From NCBI RefSeq assembly GCF_001642835.1, contig NZ_LXEI01000014.1:1-64000 (forward strand): a DNA stretch of 64,000 bases, written 5' to 3'. Of this stretch, positions 51,912-59,965 are shown piece by piece. The translations under genes and the position numbers were made by a program. Each line of letters begins with the position of its first letter. Positions within the stretch are counted from its first letter, which is position 1. Source of the DNA: Pseudotamlana agarivorans. Lineage in GTDB: Bacteria; Bacteroidota; Bacteroidia; Flavobacteriales; Flavobacteriaceae. The notes below the pieces were generated by a model. It was not told the origin of the DNA and ran no database searches. It worked only from the letters and a program-made list of their open reading frames with translations.

Positions 51912-52364
51912 ATGAAAAATATGTCGATTTTAGCAAGAGATAAAAACCAACTTACTTATATATACAGCTCTAAATCACACCTAGGAAAACAGGTTTTAGG
52001 TTATATTCAAGGGATAGACAAAAAGTTTGAAGCTATTGATATTAGCAACGAAAAAATAGGTGACACCATATGGATAGAACTTTGCGAGCAGTTAAATATG
52101 CCTTTCAAAAAACTTTTATCCATTGAAGATGATAATTTCGGAGACTCCGAAAATTTTCATGCCGAAGACTGGCTTAAAATTCTAAACAACAAACCCGAGT
52201 TATTACAAAAACCTATTGCGGTTCTTGGTAAAGAAGTTAAGCAAATACAGCATCGATCGGACATATTAACCTTTTTTGGTGTCGATTCGGCTGGGTTAGA
52301 AAAAAAGCAAAGTGGAGAAAACCCTACAACCTCATCAACTACCGAGGATGAGAGGTTTATATAA
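51912..52364 (+). CDS. ArsC-like thioredoxin-fold protein lacking the catalytic Cys (150 aa)
   Basis: Fold and length resemble the arsenate-reductase (ArsC/Spx) family: LTYIYSSKSHLGKQVLGYIQ at the N-terminus, WIELCEQLNMPFKKLLSIED, DWLKILNNKPELLQKPIAVL. The position of the CxxS/Cys in ArsC is occupied by YSSKSHLGK, without cysteine, so it is probably not a reductase. It may bind a partner protein. It lies about 100 bp after the peroxiredoxin-like gene and has a terminator at 52430. Confidence 0.65.
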   Translation: MKNMSILARDKNQLTYIYSSKSHLGKQVLGYIQGIDKKFEAIDISNEKIGDTIWIELCEQLNMPFKKLLSIEDDNFGDSENFHAEDWLKILNNKPELLQKPIAVLGKEVKQIQHRSDILTFFGVDSAGLEKKQSGENPTTSSTTEDERFI

Positions 52365-52429
52365 AAATTAAGACTTGAAATTGAAGCTGAATTCTAATTT
52401 AAAAACCAAATAATTCAGTTACTAAATTA

Positions 52430-52460
52430 AGGTTCTTCATTTTATGGAGAACCTTTTTTA
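52430..52460 (+). terminator. Terminator of the ArsC-like gene
   Basis: AGGTTCTTC pairs with GGAGAACCT (one mismatch) around a short loop, followed by TTTTTTA, 65 nt after the stop. Confidence 0.75.
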
Positions 52461-52525
52461 GTTATTTAATTTAGCAAAGGGTTCTTCTTTTAAAGATTTA
52501 AACAATTGCCATCTGTGAGCAACAG

Positions 52526-52565
52526 AGATTCTCATAATATTGAAATCCAATGATTATGAGAATCT
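52526..52565. repeat. Perfect 13-bp inverted repeat
   Basis: AGATTCTCATAAT (52526-52538) and ATTATGAGAATCT (52553-52565) with a 14-nt loop and no T-run. It may be a regulator-binding site or part of an RNA. Confidence 0.7.
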
Positions 52566-52692
52566 GAAATAAATTCAGATAGACGCGAACCGACTTTTAT
52601 GGCAGTCCTCTTTTTTCCCTAAGGCATATCAACCAACATTGTCCTTTAGACTTTATATTTATTAAAGCCACGCCAATAATACTTATGCAATA

Positions 52693-52721
52693 AAAAACCA
52701 CGCCATTAAGGCGTGGTTTTT
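52693..52721 (-). terminator. Terminator of the AraC-family gene
   Basis: AAAAACCACGCC-TTAAT-GGCGTGGTTTTT on the minus strand, 24 nt after the stop; symmetrical A/T tails suggest it works both ways. Confidence 0.9.
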
Positions 52722-52744
52722 ACTTAAAATATATATCGTTTGGT

Positions 52745-53773
52745 TTATGCCGAAATAGGCATATCACGTTGTGCCATTTTGTATTCGCTAGGACTACAGT
52801 TATAGCTTTCTTTAAAAATTTTAGAGAAGTAACTTCTACTTGAAAAACCGATGCTGTAAACCACTTCTGAAATATTCATATCTGTATTTTTCAGATAGTC
52901 TTCAGCTTTTTGCACACGAACGGTTCTAATATGATCGGTAACGGTTTTACCATGCATCAATTTAAAACCTTCTTGAAGTTTTGATGGTGAAATTCCGAAA
53001 TCTGAACACAGCATTGAAATTGAAATCTGACTATCAAAATTCTTATCAATATAAGCTGAAGCTTCTCTTATAGCTTCCATTTCTCTAGTCGTTAATGTAC
53101 CTAATTGTTTGTCTTCATTTCTTAAATCCTCAGTATGTTGTTGTATTTCAAGAGCTAAAATAACATGAACCAAACCTTGAATTAGCAAGGTTTTTACGAT
53201 ACCTTCTTGCTTAATGGCATTAATTTGTTGAATTTTTTCAGCAATTTTTAAATTTTGAGAACCTACATAAACAAAATTCTCTACAGCCTCATCTTTATAG
53301 AACGTTTTATAAAGCTTGCCTTTTAAGCCTTCTTTATTAGAATTTTGTGCTTGTTTAGTCGTTTGAACCGTAATCAAGGCCACTTTTAAACGCTTATCTT
53401 TCTTAAAATGTAATAGGTTTTCATCTCCTGAAGGACTAGCGATAATACCTGTTTGAAAACTTTCTAAACTCACAGTAGGCTGCCCTGCACCAAAACTATG
53501 CTCTAATTGCCCCTCTGAACAGTAGGCAAAATAAATAGGATTTTTATTTGGTGTGCTTATTGAAATGGTAACATCTTCTGGAAACGTCATATCAAATTCA
53601 ACAAACGAGATACCTCCAGCCAAGGCGATTCCTTGAATTTTTCCTGAAGCAATGTCACTATTTGTTTCTAAAATATACTCTTTAGCGTTTTTTACAACCG
53701 AACCTCCAAAACTAAGTTTCAATTGATTAAACATCGCATCTATTGTCGTGGTATTTAAATGTGTGGTTTTCAT
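52745..53773 (-). CDS. AraC-family transcriptional regulator (342 aa)
   Basis: The C-terminal ~105 residues form the two-HTH AraC domain: ISISMLCSDFGISPSKLQEG (first HTH), MNISEVVYSIGFSSRSYFSK, IFKESYNCSPSEYKMAQ. The N-terminal ~230 residues look like a cupin-type sensor (SISTPNKNPIYFAYCSEGQL, EHSFGAGQPTVSLESFQTGI). Ligand unknown. It is followed by a strong terminator. Two small genes lie upstream on the same strand. Confidence 0.9.
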   Translation of the reverse strand: MKTTHLNTTTIDAMFNQLKLSFGGSVVKNAKEYILETNSDIASGKIQGIALAGGISFVEFDMTFPEDVTISISTPNKNPIYFAYCSEGQLEHSFGAGQPTVSLESFQTGIIASPSGDENLLHFKKDKRLKVALITVQTTKQAQNSNKEGLKGKLYKTFYKDEAVENFVYVGSQNLKIAEKIQQINAIKQEGIVKTLLIQGLVHVILALEIQQHTEDLRNEDKQLGTLTTREMEAIREASAYIDKNFDSQISISMLCSDFGISPSKLQEGFKLMHGKTVTDHIRTVRVQKAEDYLKNTDMNISEVVYSIGFSSRSYFSKIFKESYNCSPSEYKMAQRDMPISA

Positions 53774-53799
53774 AATATGATATTTTAAGTTTGTTTTTT

Positions 53800-53943
53800 T
53801 TAATTTCTAAGTACTCTAATTGAAGCAATAACAACGGCAGCCAATAATAACAAATGAATTTCTACACCCAGACCGTAGACAAAGAAGCCTACTGCCCAAA
53901 CGAATAAACACAAAATGATTAAAAATGCTGTTGCTCTAAACAT
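53800..53943 (-). CDS. Lmo0937/DUF5670-family small membrane protein (47 aa)
   Basis: Minus-strand frame: MFRATAFLIILCLFVWAVGF, FVYGLGVEIHLLLLAAVVVI, then ASIRVLRN. Two TM helices with the WAxGF and basic IRxLRN ending typical of the lmo0937 family. These proteins are membrane peptides of unknown function often found with stress genes. Too short for most gene finders. Confidence 0.85.
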   Translation of the reverse strand: MFRATAFLIILCLFVWAVGFFVYGLGVEIHLLLLAAVVIASIRVLRN

Positions 53944-53967
53944 GATATTACTTTTAAATTTTTAGTC

Positions 53968-54108
53968 TTATTTTTCAATTCGAGCACTGTGATTTCTGTT
54001 TATTCTCTCTAGAATTTTTTTTAGAAAATGTGTTTTCATAAACCCGGTACTCGGCCACGATTTACCAACTCTGGCAAATTGTTTTGTTGTTTTTAAAGTC
54101 CCTTCCAT
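53968..54108 (-). CDS. Small basic hypothetical protein (46 aa)
   Basis: Minus-strand frame reading MEGTLKTTKQFARVGKSWPS and ending RINRNHSARIEK. Very basic; no family recognised. Its position just upstream of the lmo0937-type gene, same strand and 24 bp apart, supports co-expression. Real coding is likely but not certain. Confidence 0.5.
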   Translation of the reverse strand: MEGTLKTTKQFARVGKSWPSTGFMKTHFLKKILERINRNHSARIEK

Positions 54109-54484
54109 AATCTTATGTATTTAAATTTTTAATTATGTAGACTTACCAAAAACCTACATGACAAAGATCGCTAGGAAGAGAAGCTTATCTGTTATGCAAC
54201 TTTTGGATTGTGTTATACAACTTTCGGATTCGAGTGAATTTTGTGTTAAAAAGAGTTAAAAAAGACGTTGAAAGGTATTGAAAGAGCAGGATTAAACCTG
54301 TAGAACGCCCTGTGTAAGTAATTATACCTTTATATTATGGAAACCTAAAGTTTCTGAAAGTATACCTTAAGACTAAGACATATAGTCCCTCAATGGCCCT
54401 TATAACCATAAAAGCATGTATTTATAAAATGTGATGATTAATAAGGAAGGATAGCTCTCTAAGAAAAGCTAATCTACTAAACTT
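54109..54484. other. Intergenic region
   Basis: 376 bp without a convincing gene, RNA or strong hairpin. It separates the small-protein genes from the histidine kinase, all on the minus strand, so promoters for the small genes must lie here. Confidence 0.4.
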
Positions 54485-57079
54485 TTAAAACGGTAAGTAA
54501 ATAATAAAGGTCGCACCTACACCAGATTCGCCTTTAGCGCGAATAAAGCCATTATGGTTTTCTACAATTTTCTTGCAGATGGCCAGGCCGATGCCATTTC
54601 CTGAATATTCTGTCTTTTGATGAAGGCGCTGAAAAACTTCAAAGATTTTTTCGGCATGTTCTGCATCGAAACCAATGCCATTATCTATAAATGATATTTT
54701 ATGATAACGCTTTTTTACTTTTAACACATGACCTGGTAACTTGGACGCTTTTACTTTCTTATAGCGTATTTCAAGTTTTGGCTCATCCGTTAGACTTCTA
54801 TATTTTAAGGCATTAGAAATTAAATTGGTAAACAGTTGTTCCATTTGAAAAACCACTGCTTTTACCTGTGGAAGTTTATCAACAACAATCTCGGCGTTGG
54901 CATCATGTATTCGGGTGGCTAAATCGTCTTCAACTTTTTCGAGAATCTCGTTTAAATCGATTTTTTCAAAATTACTCTTACTGCTATCGATTCTAGAATA
55001 GGCTAACAAGTTTTTAATTAAGGATTCCATGCGTTTTACACCGCTAACCACCTTTTCAAAATAAAATCTTCCCTTTTCTGAAAAATGGTCACCTTCCCGA
55101 TCCTCAATACGTGAAATAAACAGTTGTATTTTACGTAAAGGTTCTTGTAAATCGTGACTCGCCACACGGTTAAACGATTCCAATTCGGCATTACTTTGCT
55201 TTAATCGCAGGTTACTTTTTACCAAACGTTCTTCAGCTTCTATACTTTCGGTAACATCCTGAACCACACCAATCATAACCTTTTTGTCATTTTTAATAAC
55301 AAACTGTCCGTTGGTTTTAAAATGTTTCACTTCGCCTTGCTTGGTAATAACACGGTACGTATGTTCGGAAGCCTTTAATTCAGAAACAATTTCAGCCCCT
55401 CGTTTTTCATAGAGTTCTACATCATCTGGATGAATAAAATCTTTATACCGCACTAGAGAAGACTTAAACTCATTAGCCTCACAACCAAGCATAGCATAAA
55501 AATTATCGGAGAGTTCCGAGGAATCACTACCCATATCCCAAATAAAACTACCAATTTTAGCCAAACTTTCGGCATCCGACAATATGGAATTCTGAATAAC
55601 AAGCGTTTCATTAACCTGTTTTAACTCATCCGACTTTTTCTTTTCTTCGGTAATATCCCTAAGGGTTACCGTAACCCCATCGCCCAACTTAATAGCGGTA
55701 GCGCTAAACCATTGTGCGTAATCGTTACCATTATAAGGCACTTCATAAAACATGGGCTTATTCGTTTCAATAGCTTCTTTTAAATGTTTAAAAATTCCCG
55801 TTTCAAAAATGGAAGGATATACCTCAGAAACCTTTTTATTTTTAATATCCTCTGGTAAATCTCCTGTAACCGGATTGATACGTTCGTTAACAAATAGAAT
55901 CTCGAAGTCTACAATATTATTTTCAGCATCTCGAATACTTTTAAAATGCATCACGATGTGGGAAATACTCTTAAAAATATTCCCTAAAAATGCGCGACTA
56001 TCTAATAATTCTAAATTCTGACTTTCTAAACGTTTTTTAAAGATCTCCTGTGCCGCATCGGCCTCTTTTTCGAGAGTCGTGTTTCTTGCTGTTAACAAAA
56101 CACCTTCTGTTAAGGGCGTTGCAAAACAGCTAAACCACATGTTTTTTTCATCAATAAAAACCTTTCTTTCAAAGTCGATTTTAGTTTGCTCATTATAAAC
56201 TTGTAAAAGTTCGTCAAACTTACCATCAACATAGAAAAACGGAAAAACCTCAGAAACCCTTTTTCCTATAATAGCTTCGGGATCTATGCCTAAATAATCT
56301 CGATTACAATCGTTAGCATAAACAATTTTAAAGTCTTCAACCTGTTCGTTGGCATTAAAAATAGGTTCAAAATAATTTATAATGTTATCTGTAGTCGCTA
56401 GTATATTTTTTAAAAAGGCCTCAGATTGCCTGATCCTAAGCTTATTTTTATAAATTCTTGTAAAGGTTAGAACACAAATAAATAGTGCTAAAAAAGCTAA
56501 GATTAAAGAGGTTAATGGTGCTAAAAACTTATGTGATTCATAATCGGCCTGCCGTTCCTGCATCAGGTACTTTTCATTTTGCAGCACTTGATTTTTAAGC
56601 AAACGAATGTTACTTATCGTTTTATTAATTTCAAGTTTTTGGGCCTCTTTAGCTTTAAAAAATTCGGCTTCATCTTCAATATTAAGGGTGTCCAAAACAA
56701 GAAGCTGGTTGTTCATTTTATTCAACAAAGCCTCCATAGGTTGCAACCTGGCTTGTTGTAAATGATTATCTTGGGTTAATATTTTTAAACTATCTAAAAC
56801 TAAACGTCCTTCGGCTTTGTAATTTTTAAGTGCATGACTTAGATAAGCATCCTCCAACAGAGCCTCACGAAACTCATCAGAATCGGCTTGCGAATAATGT
56901 TCGGCAAGACTTCCAATAGCGTTGTAAACCTTTAAGGTTTGCGCCACCATATCGGCAGATTCTTGCATACGCATGATTTGCTTGTATGCCGTACTAGCCG
57001 TAAATAAAAGCAGAGCGAGGGCTCCAATCAATAATATGATATAAGTTTTGGTGGAAGTATATACGCGTTTAAAATCCAT
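54485..57079 (-). CDS. Membrane hybrid-free sensor histidine kinase with PAS domains (864 aa)
   Basis: TM1 (~12-30) and TM2 (~188-208) flank a helical extracytoplasmic sensor of CHASE3-like type. Three PAS domains follow (~220-340, ~355-475, ~495-610). Then come HisKA with ASHDLQEPLRKIQLFISRIE (phospho-accepting His) and HATPase_c with FTNLISNALKYRSL (N box), SFIDNGIGFDAEHAEKIFEV (G1) and SGNGIGLAICKKIVENHNGF (G2). The 'HDLQEPLRKI' form is that of phytochrome-like and Rcp1-coupled kinases. A response-regulator gene ends 5 nt upstream, forming an operon with the AraC-like gene. No receiver domain in this protein. Confidence 0.93.
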   Translation of the reverse strand: MDFKRVYTSTKTYIILLIGALALLLFTASTAYKQIMRMQESADMVAQTLKVYNAIGSLAEHYSQADSDEFREALLEDAYLSHALKNYKAEGRLVLDSLKILTQDNHLQQARLQPMEALLNKMNNQLLVLDTLNIEDEAEFFKAKEAQKLEINKTISNIRLLKNQVLQNEKYLMQERQADYESHKFLAPLTSLILAFLALFICVLTFTRIYKNKLRIRQSEAFLKNILATTDNIINYFEPIFNANEQVEDFKIVYANDCNRDYLGIDPEAIIGKRVSEVFPFFYVDGKFDELLQVYNEQTKIDFERKVFIDEKNMWFSCFATPLTEGVLLTARNTTLEKEADAAQEIFKKRLESQNLELLDSRAFLGNIFKSISHIVMHFKSIRDAENNIVDFEILFVNERINPVTGDLPEDIKNKKVSEVYPSIFETGIFKHLKEAIETNKPMFYEVPYNGNDYAQWFSATAIKLGDGVTVTLRDITEEKKKSDELKQVNETLVIQNSILSDAESLAKIGSFIWDMGSDSSELSDNFYAMLGCEANEFKSSLVRYKDFIHPDDVELYEKRGAEIVSELKASEHTYRVITKQGEVKHFKTNGQFVIKNDKKVMIGVVQDVTESIEAEERLVKSNLRLKQSNAELESFNRVASHDLQEPLRKIQLFISRIEDREGDHFSEKGRFYFEKVVSGVKRMESLIKNLLAYSRIDSSKSNFEKIDLNEILEKVEDDLATRIHDANAEIVVDKLPQVKAVVFQMEQLFTNLISNALKYRSLTDEPKLEIRYKKVKASKLPGHVLKVKKRYHKISFIDNGIGFDAEHAEKIFEVFQRLHQKTEYSGNGIGLAICKKIVENHNGFIRAKGESGVGATFIIYLPF

Positions 57080-57084
57080 AGAAT

Positions 57085-57531
57085 TTAAATACGAAATAAA
57101 AAGGTATCTTTATTTAGGTTGGACGTATGGTACTGCCAATTTAGTTGCAGTACTTTCTCTATTGCTTCTCGCAATTTACTATAGTTATTGGGCTTATTCA
57201 CATAAATATTTGCCCCATTTAAAAAAGTTTCTTCTATATCAACTTCCGAGGAAGATGTCGAATAAATAGCCACACACAAATCCTTTAAAACGGGATTATT
57301 ACGAATCTCCTTTAAACATTGCATACCGTTTTTTATAGGCATGTTCAAGTCTAAAAATATCAAGTTTGGCAATTCTATTTTCGGCTGTGTTAAATAATCC
57401 ATTAGCTCTTGCCCATGGTTAAACAGCATCAATTTAGTTTGTATGGCGATTTCTTCAATAGCTTCACTAAATAACATTCTGTCATCGTCGTCATCGTCTG
57501 CCAACGCTATGTTTAAAAGGGATGTACTCAT
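57085..57531 (-). CDS. Single-domain response regulator, Rcp1-like (148 aa)
   Basis: Receiver domain only: ALADDDDDDRMLFSEAIEEI (acidic pocket), phospho-acceptor Asp in PNLIFLDLNMPIKNGMQCLK, IYSTSSSEVDIEETFLNGAN with the conserved Ser/Thr, and INVNKPNN-type Lys (IYVNKPNNYSKL). No output domain, so it relays phosphate or acts by protein contact. The gene ends 5 nt before the histidine kinase and starts 17 nt after the AraC-like gene. Confidence 0.93.
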   Translation of the reverse strand: MSTSLLNIALADDDDDDRMLFSEAIEEIAIQTKLMLFNHGQELMDYLTQPKIELPNLIFLDLNMPIKNGMQCLKEIRNNPVLKDLCVAIYSTSSSEVDIEETFLNGANIYVNKPNNYSKLREAIEKVLQLNWQYHTSNLNKDTFLFRI

Positions 57532-57548
57532 GGATTACTTATAAATAT

Positions 57549-58100
57549 TTAAGTGTTTTGCGTTTGTTTCTTATTCATAATACGCTTAAAAGCACTAGGT
57601 GTTAAGCCTGTTGTTTTTTTAAACTGGCCCGATAAATGAGCCACACTACTATAATCGAGTTTAAAGGCAATTTCGGTAAGGGTTAAATCCGTGTTACACA
57701 AATACTCCTTCACCAAATCTACACGTCTTAAAATCGCATAATTTTCAATAGACGTATACGTGCTTTCAGAAAAAACAGCCGATAAATGCGCGTAGGAATA
57801 ATGTAAGGTTTCAGACAAATAAGTAGAAAGTGTTCCCGAAGTTTGCGACGAGTCTCGCAGCATACCATCAACCACGTTTTTTATACGATCTACCAAAGTC
57901 GACTTTTTATCGGTTTCAATACCAACACCACACTTTTTTAAAGCATCTATAAGAGCTGCTTGTTTCTCGTGTGACAATTCCTCTTCAATTGAGATCTCGT
58001 TAATGCTATGCAATGTGTATGAAATTCCTAAAGCATTTAAATGGGTTTCTAGGAACGTTTTACACAAGGTATTAAAATCATACTTTACAAAAAATGTCAT
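57549..58100 (-). CDS. AraC-family helix-turn-helix protein (183 aa)
   Basis: The C-terminal HTH pair is clear: TLSTYLSETLHYSYAHLSAV, LTLTEIAFKLDYSSVAHLSG, QFKKTTGLTPSAFKRIMNKK. The N-terminal ~75 residues are a short unassigned domain rather than the usual cupin sensor. It is the first gene of the AraC/receiver/kinase operon, suggesting it is the transcriptional output or is controlled by the kinase. Confidence 0.88.
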   Translation of the reverse strand: MTFFVKYDFNTLCKTFLETHLNALGISYTLHSINEISIEEELSHEKQAALIDALKKCGVGIETDKKSTLVDRIKNVVDGMLRDSSQTSGTLSTYLSETLHYSYAHLSAVFSESTYTSIENYAILRRVDLVKEYLCNTDLTLTEIAFKLDYSSVAHLSGQFKKTTGLTPSAFKRIMNKKQTQNT

Positions 58101-58300
58101 TTAAATCTCGTGCTTTATATGTTAGCGTTTCGTTTACGAAAGATATACGAAAAATTCCTAAAAACGGCTTTTTTGTATACGAATCAATACAAAGTCAAAA
58201 AACAAGGCTAATTAATATTTAAAACCTTCTTTTTTAACCTAAAATCTACGAAATAACAAATGTACGAAAATCGCCAATATCTCAATTCATCTATTGGTGG

Positions 58301-58381
58301 GCGTTACCACAAGGGTCGGGCTATCCGTTGCAATCTTTTTCTCGTACCTCAAAAAAGGATTTCCACTACTATCCCTAACGC
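58301..58381 (-). ncRNA. Structured RNA, probable Flavo-1 motif (copy 2)
   Basis: On the minus strand, GCGTTA and TAACGC form the closing stem around the conserved blocks GGGATAGTAGTGGAAATCC and AACGGATAGCCCGACCC. These match the blocks of the 81-191 copy. The closing stem differs in sequence from copy 1 yet still pairs, which is compensatory change. It lacks the extra hairpin of copy 1. Located between the 109-aa gene and the AraC operon, both on the same strand. Confidence 0.65.
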
Positions 58382-58461
58382 GGAAGTTTCATGGTAATAC
58401 GATCATAGATACACCCGTTAAAGCTATGTAACCACATAACTTTGCTTCTTTTTAACTCTAT

Positions 58462-58524
58462 AACTTTGTCTCTTTGTCTCTTTGCTACTTTGTAACTTTG
58501 TAACTTTGTAACTTTGTAACTTTT
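58462..58524. repeat. Octamer tandem repeat (ACTTTGTA)
   Basis: TTTGTAAC repeats four times without change near 58490-58523, preceded by TTTGTCTC twice and diverged copies from 58462. A low-complexity tract that could change copy number by slippage, upstream of the AraC operon. Confidence 0.85.
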
Positions 58525-58535
58525 AAACAAAAAAA

Positions 58536-58571
58536 ATACCCACCTCAATTTTAAAAAACCAAGGTGAGTAT
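58536..58571 (-). terminator. Terminator downstream of the 109-aa gene
   Basis: Minus strand ATACTCACCT pairs with AGGTGGGTAT (one G-T pair), followed by TTTTTTTTG. Confidence 0.8.
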
Positions 58572-58617
58572 CATACCAGATTGCTACTAATCTAGAGTTA
58601 ATAATCTATCAAACCGC

Positions 58618-58947
58618 TTAATTATTAATATTCGCTTTGTTTGAAATATTGGACTTAGGGATGTCCTTAAAGAATTCAGCAACTTCTAGGGCTGCACTAG
58701 GGCCGTAGCCCATTAAAAAAGTGCCCTTTTCATTTTTATTAGTTTCAAGCACATACAGTATAGATGAATCCGAAGGGTCACTCATCCCTTCATAACGATG
58801 CTCTGCTACAATATTAACATCCTCTGGAGTATAAGCTTCCTTCGTTTCATTATTTATAAGCTTATTATTTTCAACTCTAAAGTTCGCATCGTAACCCTTT
58901 TCCTCATATATTTTTATATAATCTTTTTCATTTTTTGCTAGTTCCAT
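58618..58947 (-). CDS. Small Bacteroidota protein mis-named 'phosphoribosylpyrophosphate synthetase' (109 aa)
   Basis: MELAKNEKDYIKIYEEKGYD, EAYTPEDVNIVAEHRYEGMS and DPSDSSILYVLETNKNEKGT, then LMGYGPSAALEVAEFF: the pattern of a ~100-aa family common in Bacteroidota. It carries that misleading name in some databases, as I recall. It has none of the PRPP synthetase motifs. Function unknown; often near stress genes. Confidence 0.7.
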   Translation of the reverse strand: MELAKNEKDYIKIYEEKGYDANFRVENNKLINNETKEAYTPEDVNIVAEHRYEGMSDPSDSSILYVLETNKNEKGTFLMGYGPSAALEVAEFFKDIPKSNISNKANINN

Positions 58948-59060
58948 CGGTATATCTTTTTTGTTTATAATCTGTTTACTTACACAAGTTCTAACAAATA
59001 TGCTTTAAACCGTAACTCTAGCGATTTAATGTTTAACGCAATCGGTTTTATTACAAATAC

Positions 59061-59954
59061 TTACTCTTCTGGGCTATCACGATTAATTTGAAGGTTATTT
59101 TTGCCAAAATCCAACGTTCGAATAGGAAACGGAATGTTAATACCTTTGGCATTAAACTCAGATTTTATAAGTTTTATCGCCTTATGCTTGCCTTCGTATT
59201 CCTGTTTATTTTTCACCATATCAATCCAAAATCGGGTCATAAAATTAATCGAGCTATCTCCAAATTCGGTATAGAAAAACTCTACGTCCTCCCCGTTTTT
59301 TTGTTCAAAATTTTCAGAAATCACGCGTTTAACAACATCTTCCACTTCCTGTAAGTCACTTTCATAACCTACACCACAGCTTACCGAAATACGACTACGT
59401 TTACTTAATGAATAATTTGTAAAACTGTTGTCTACAAACTTCGAGTTGGGCACAATAGTGTAATTATTATCAGGTCGTCGCAACACAATGTTTCGCAAGC
59501 TTATTTCACTCACAAAACCTTTGGCTTCGCTGGTTTCAATATAATCGTTAATGCGAATTTTAGGCATAAAAGACAGCACCAAACCACCAACCGTATTACT
59601 TAATGTACCTTGAAGCGCCAAACCAACTGCAAGTCCTACCACACCGGCACCGGCTAAAATACTAGTAAGTATTTTATTGAGTTCTAAAACACCCAATGCG
59701 ATAAAAAAACCAATCAAAATAATGCTTAAAAAAACCATTTTTGCAATGATATCCTGAATGGATTTCTGACTGATACGGTTTAGCAAAAATCGAAGTAGCA
59801 GTTTCCTCACGCCGCGAGCGATAAAGTAAAACAGAATCATAATAACAACCGCCAAAATAAAGTTAGGCAGTTTTAAAATAATGGTGCTAAACCAATCATC
59901 GAGTTTATCCCAAAGTTTGTTAAAGGCATCGCCTATTTTAAAATTATCTTTCAT
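59061..59954 (-). CDS. Small-conductance mechanosensitive channel, MscS family (297 aa)
   Basis: The start is taken at 59954 (MKDNFKIGDAFNKLWDK), 11 nt after the upstream stop; the open frame to 60005 would overlap the SLC13 gene. Three TM helices (~25-45, ~70-90, ~95-120) include the pore helix ILAGAGVVGLAVGLALQGTLSNTVGG. The beta domain follows (GFVSEISLRNIVLRRPDNNY, TIVPNSKFVDNSFTNYS) and a cytoplasmic alpha/beta domain. Releases solutes on osmotic down-shock. Co-directional with the transporter gene. Confidence 0.94.
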   Translation of the reverse strand: MKDNFKIGDAFNKLWDKLDDWFSTIILKLPNFILAVVIMILFYFIARGVRKLLLRFLLNRISQKSIQDIIAKMVFLSIILIGFFIALGVLELNKILTSILAGAGVVGLAVGLALQGTLSNTVGGLVLSFMPKIRINDYIETSEAKGFVSEISLRNIVLRRPDNNYTIVPNSKFVDNSFTNYSLSKRSRISVSCGVGYESDLQEVEDVVKRVISENFEQKNGEDVEFFYTEFGDSSINFMTRFWIDMVKNKQEYEGKHKAIKLIKSEFNAKGINIPFPIRTLDFGKNNLQINRDSPEE

Positions 59955-59965
59955 CTTATTTATTT

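Larger units (their letters stand above)
52365..52744. other. Intergenic region with two terminators and a perfect hairpin
   Basis: No gene seen. Contents: plus-strand terminator 52430-52460, perfect 13-bp inverted repeat 52526-52565, and minus-strand terminator 52693-52721. Confidence 0.6.
58101..58617. other. Intergenic region with structured RNA, tandem repeat and terminator
   Basis: 517 bp without a protein gene. It contains the second Flavo-1-like RNA (58301-58381), the octamer tandem repeat (58462-58524), and a minus-strand terminator (58536-58571). Confidence 0.6.

Noticed and set aside
58462-58524. Possible CRISPR array
   Set aside because: Units are 8 bp and directly adjacent, with no spacers and no cas genes in the window.
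58618-58947. PRPP synthetase annotation
   Set aside because: At 109 aa and without PRPP-binding or ATP-binding motifs it cannot be that enzyme; the name is a database carry-over.
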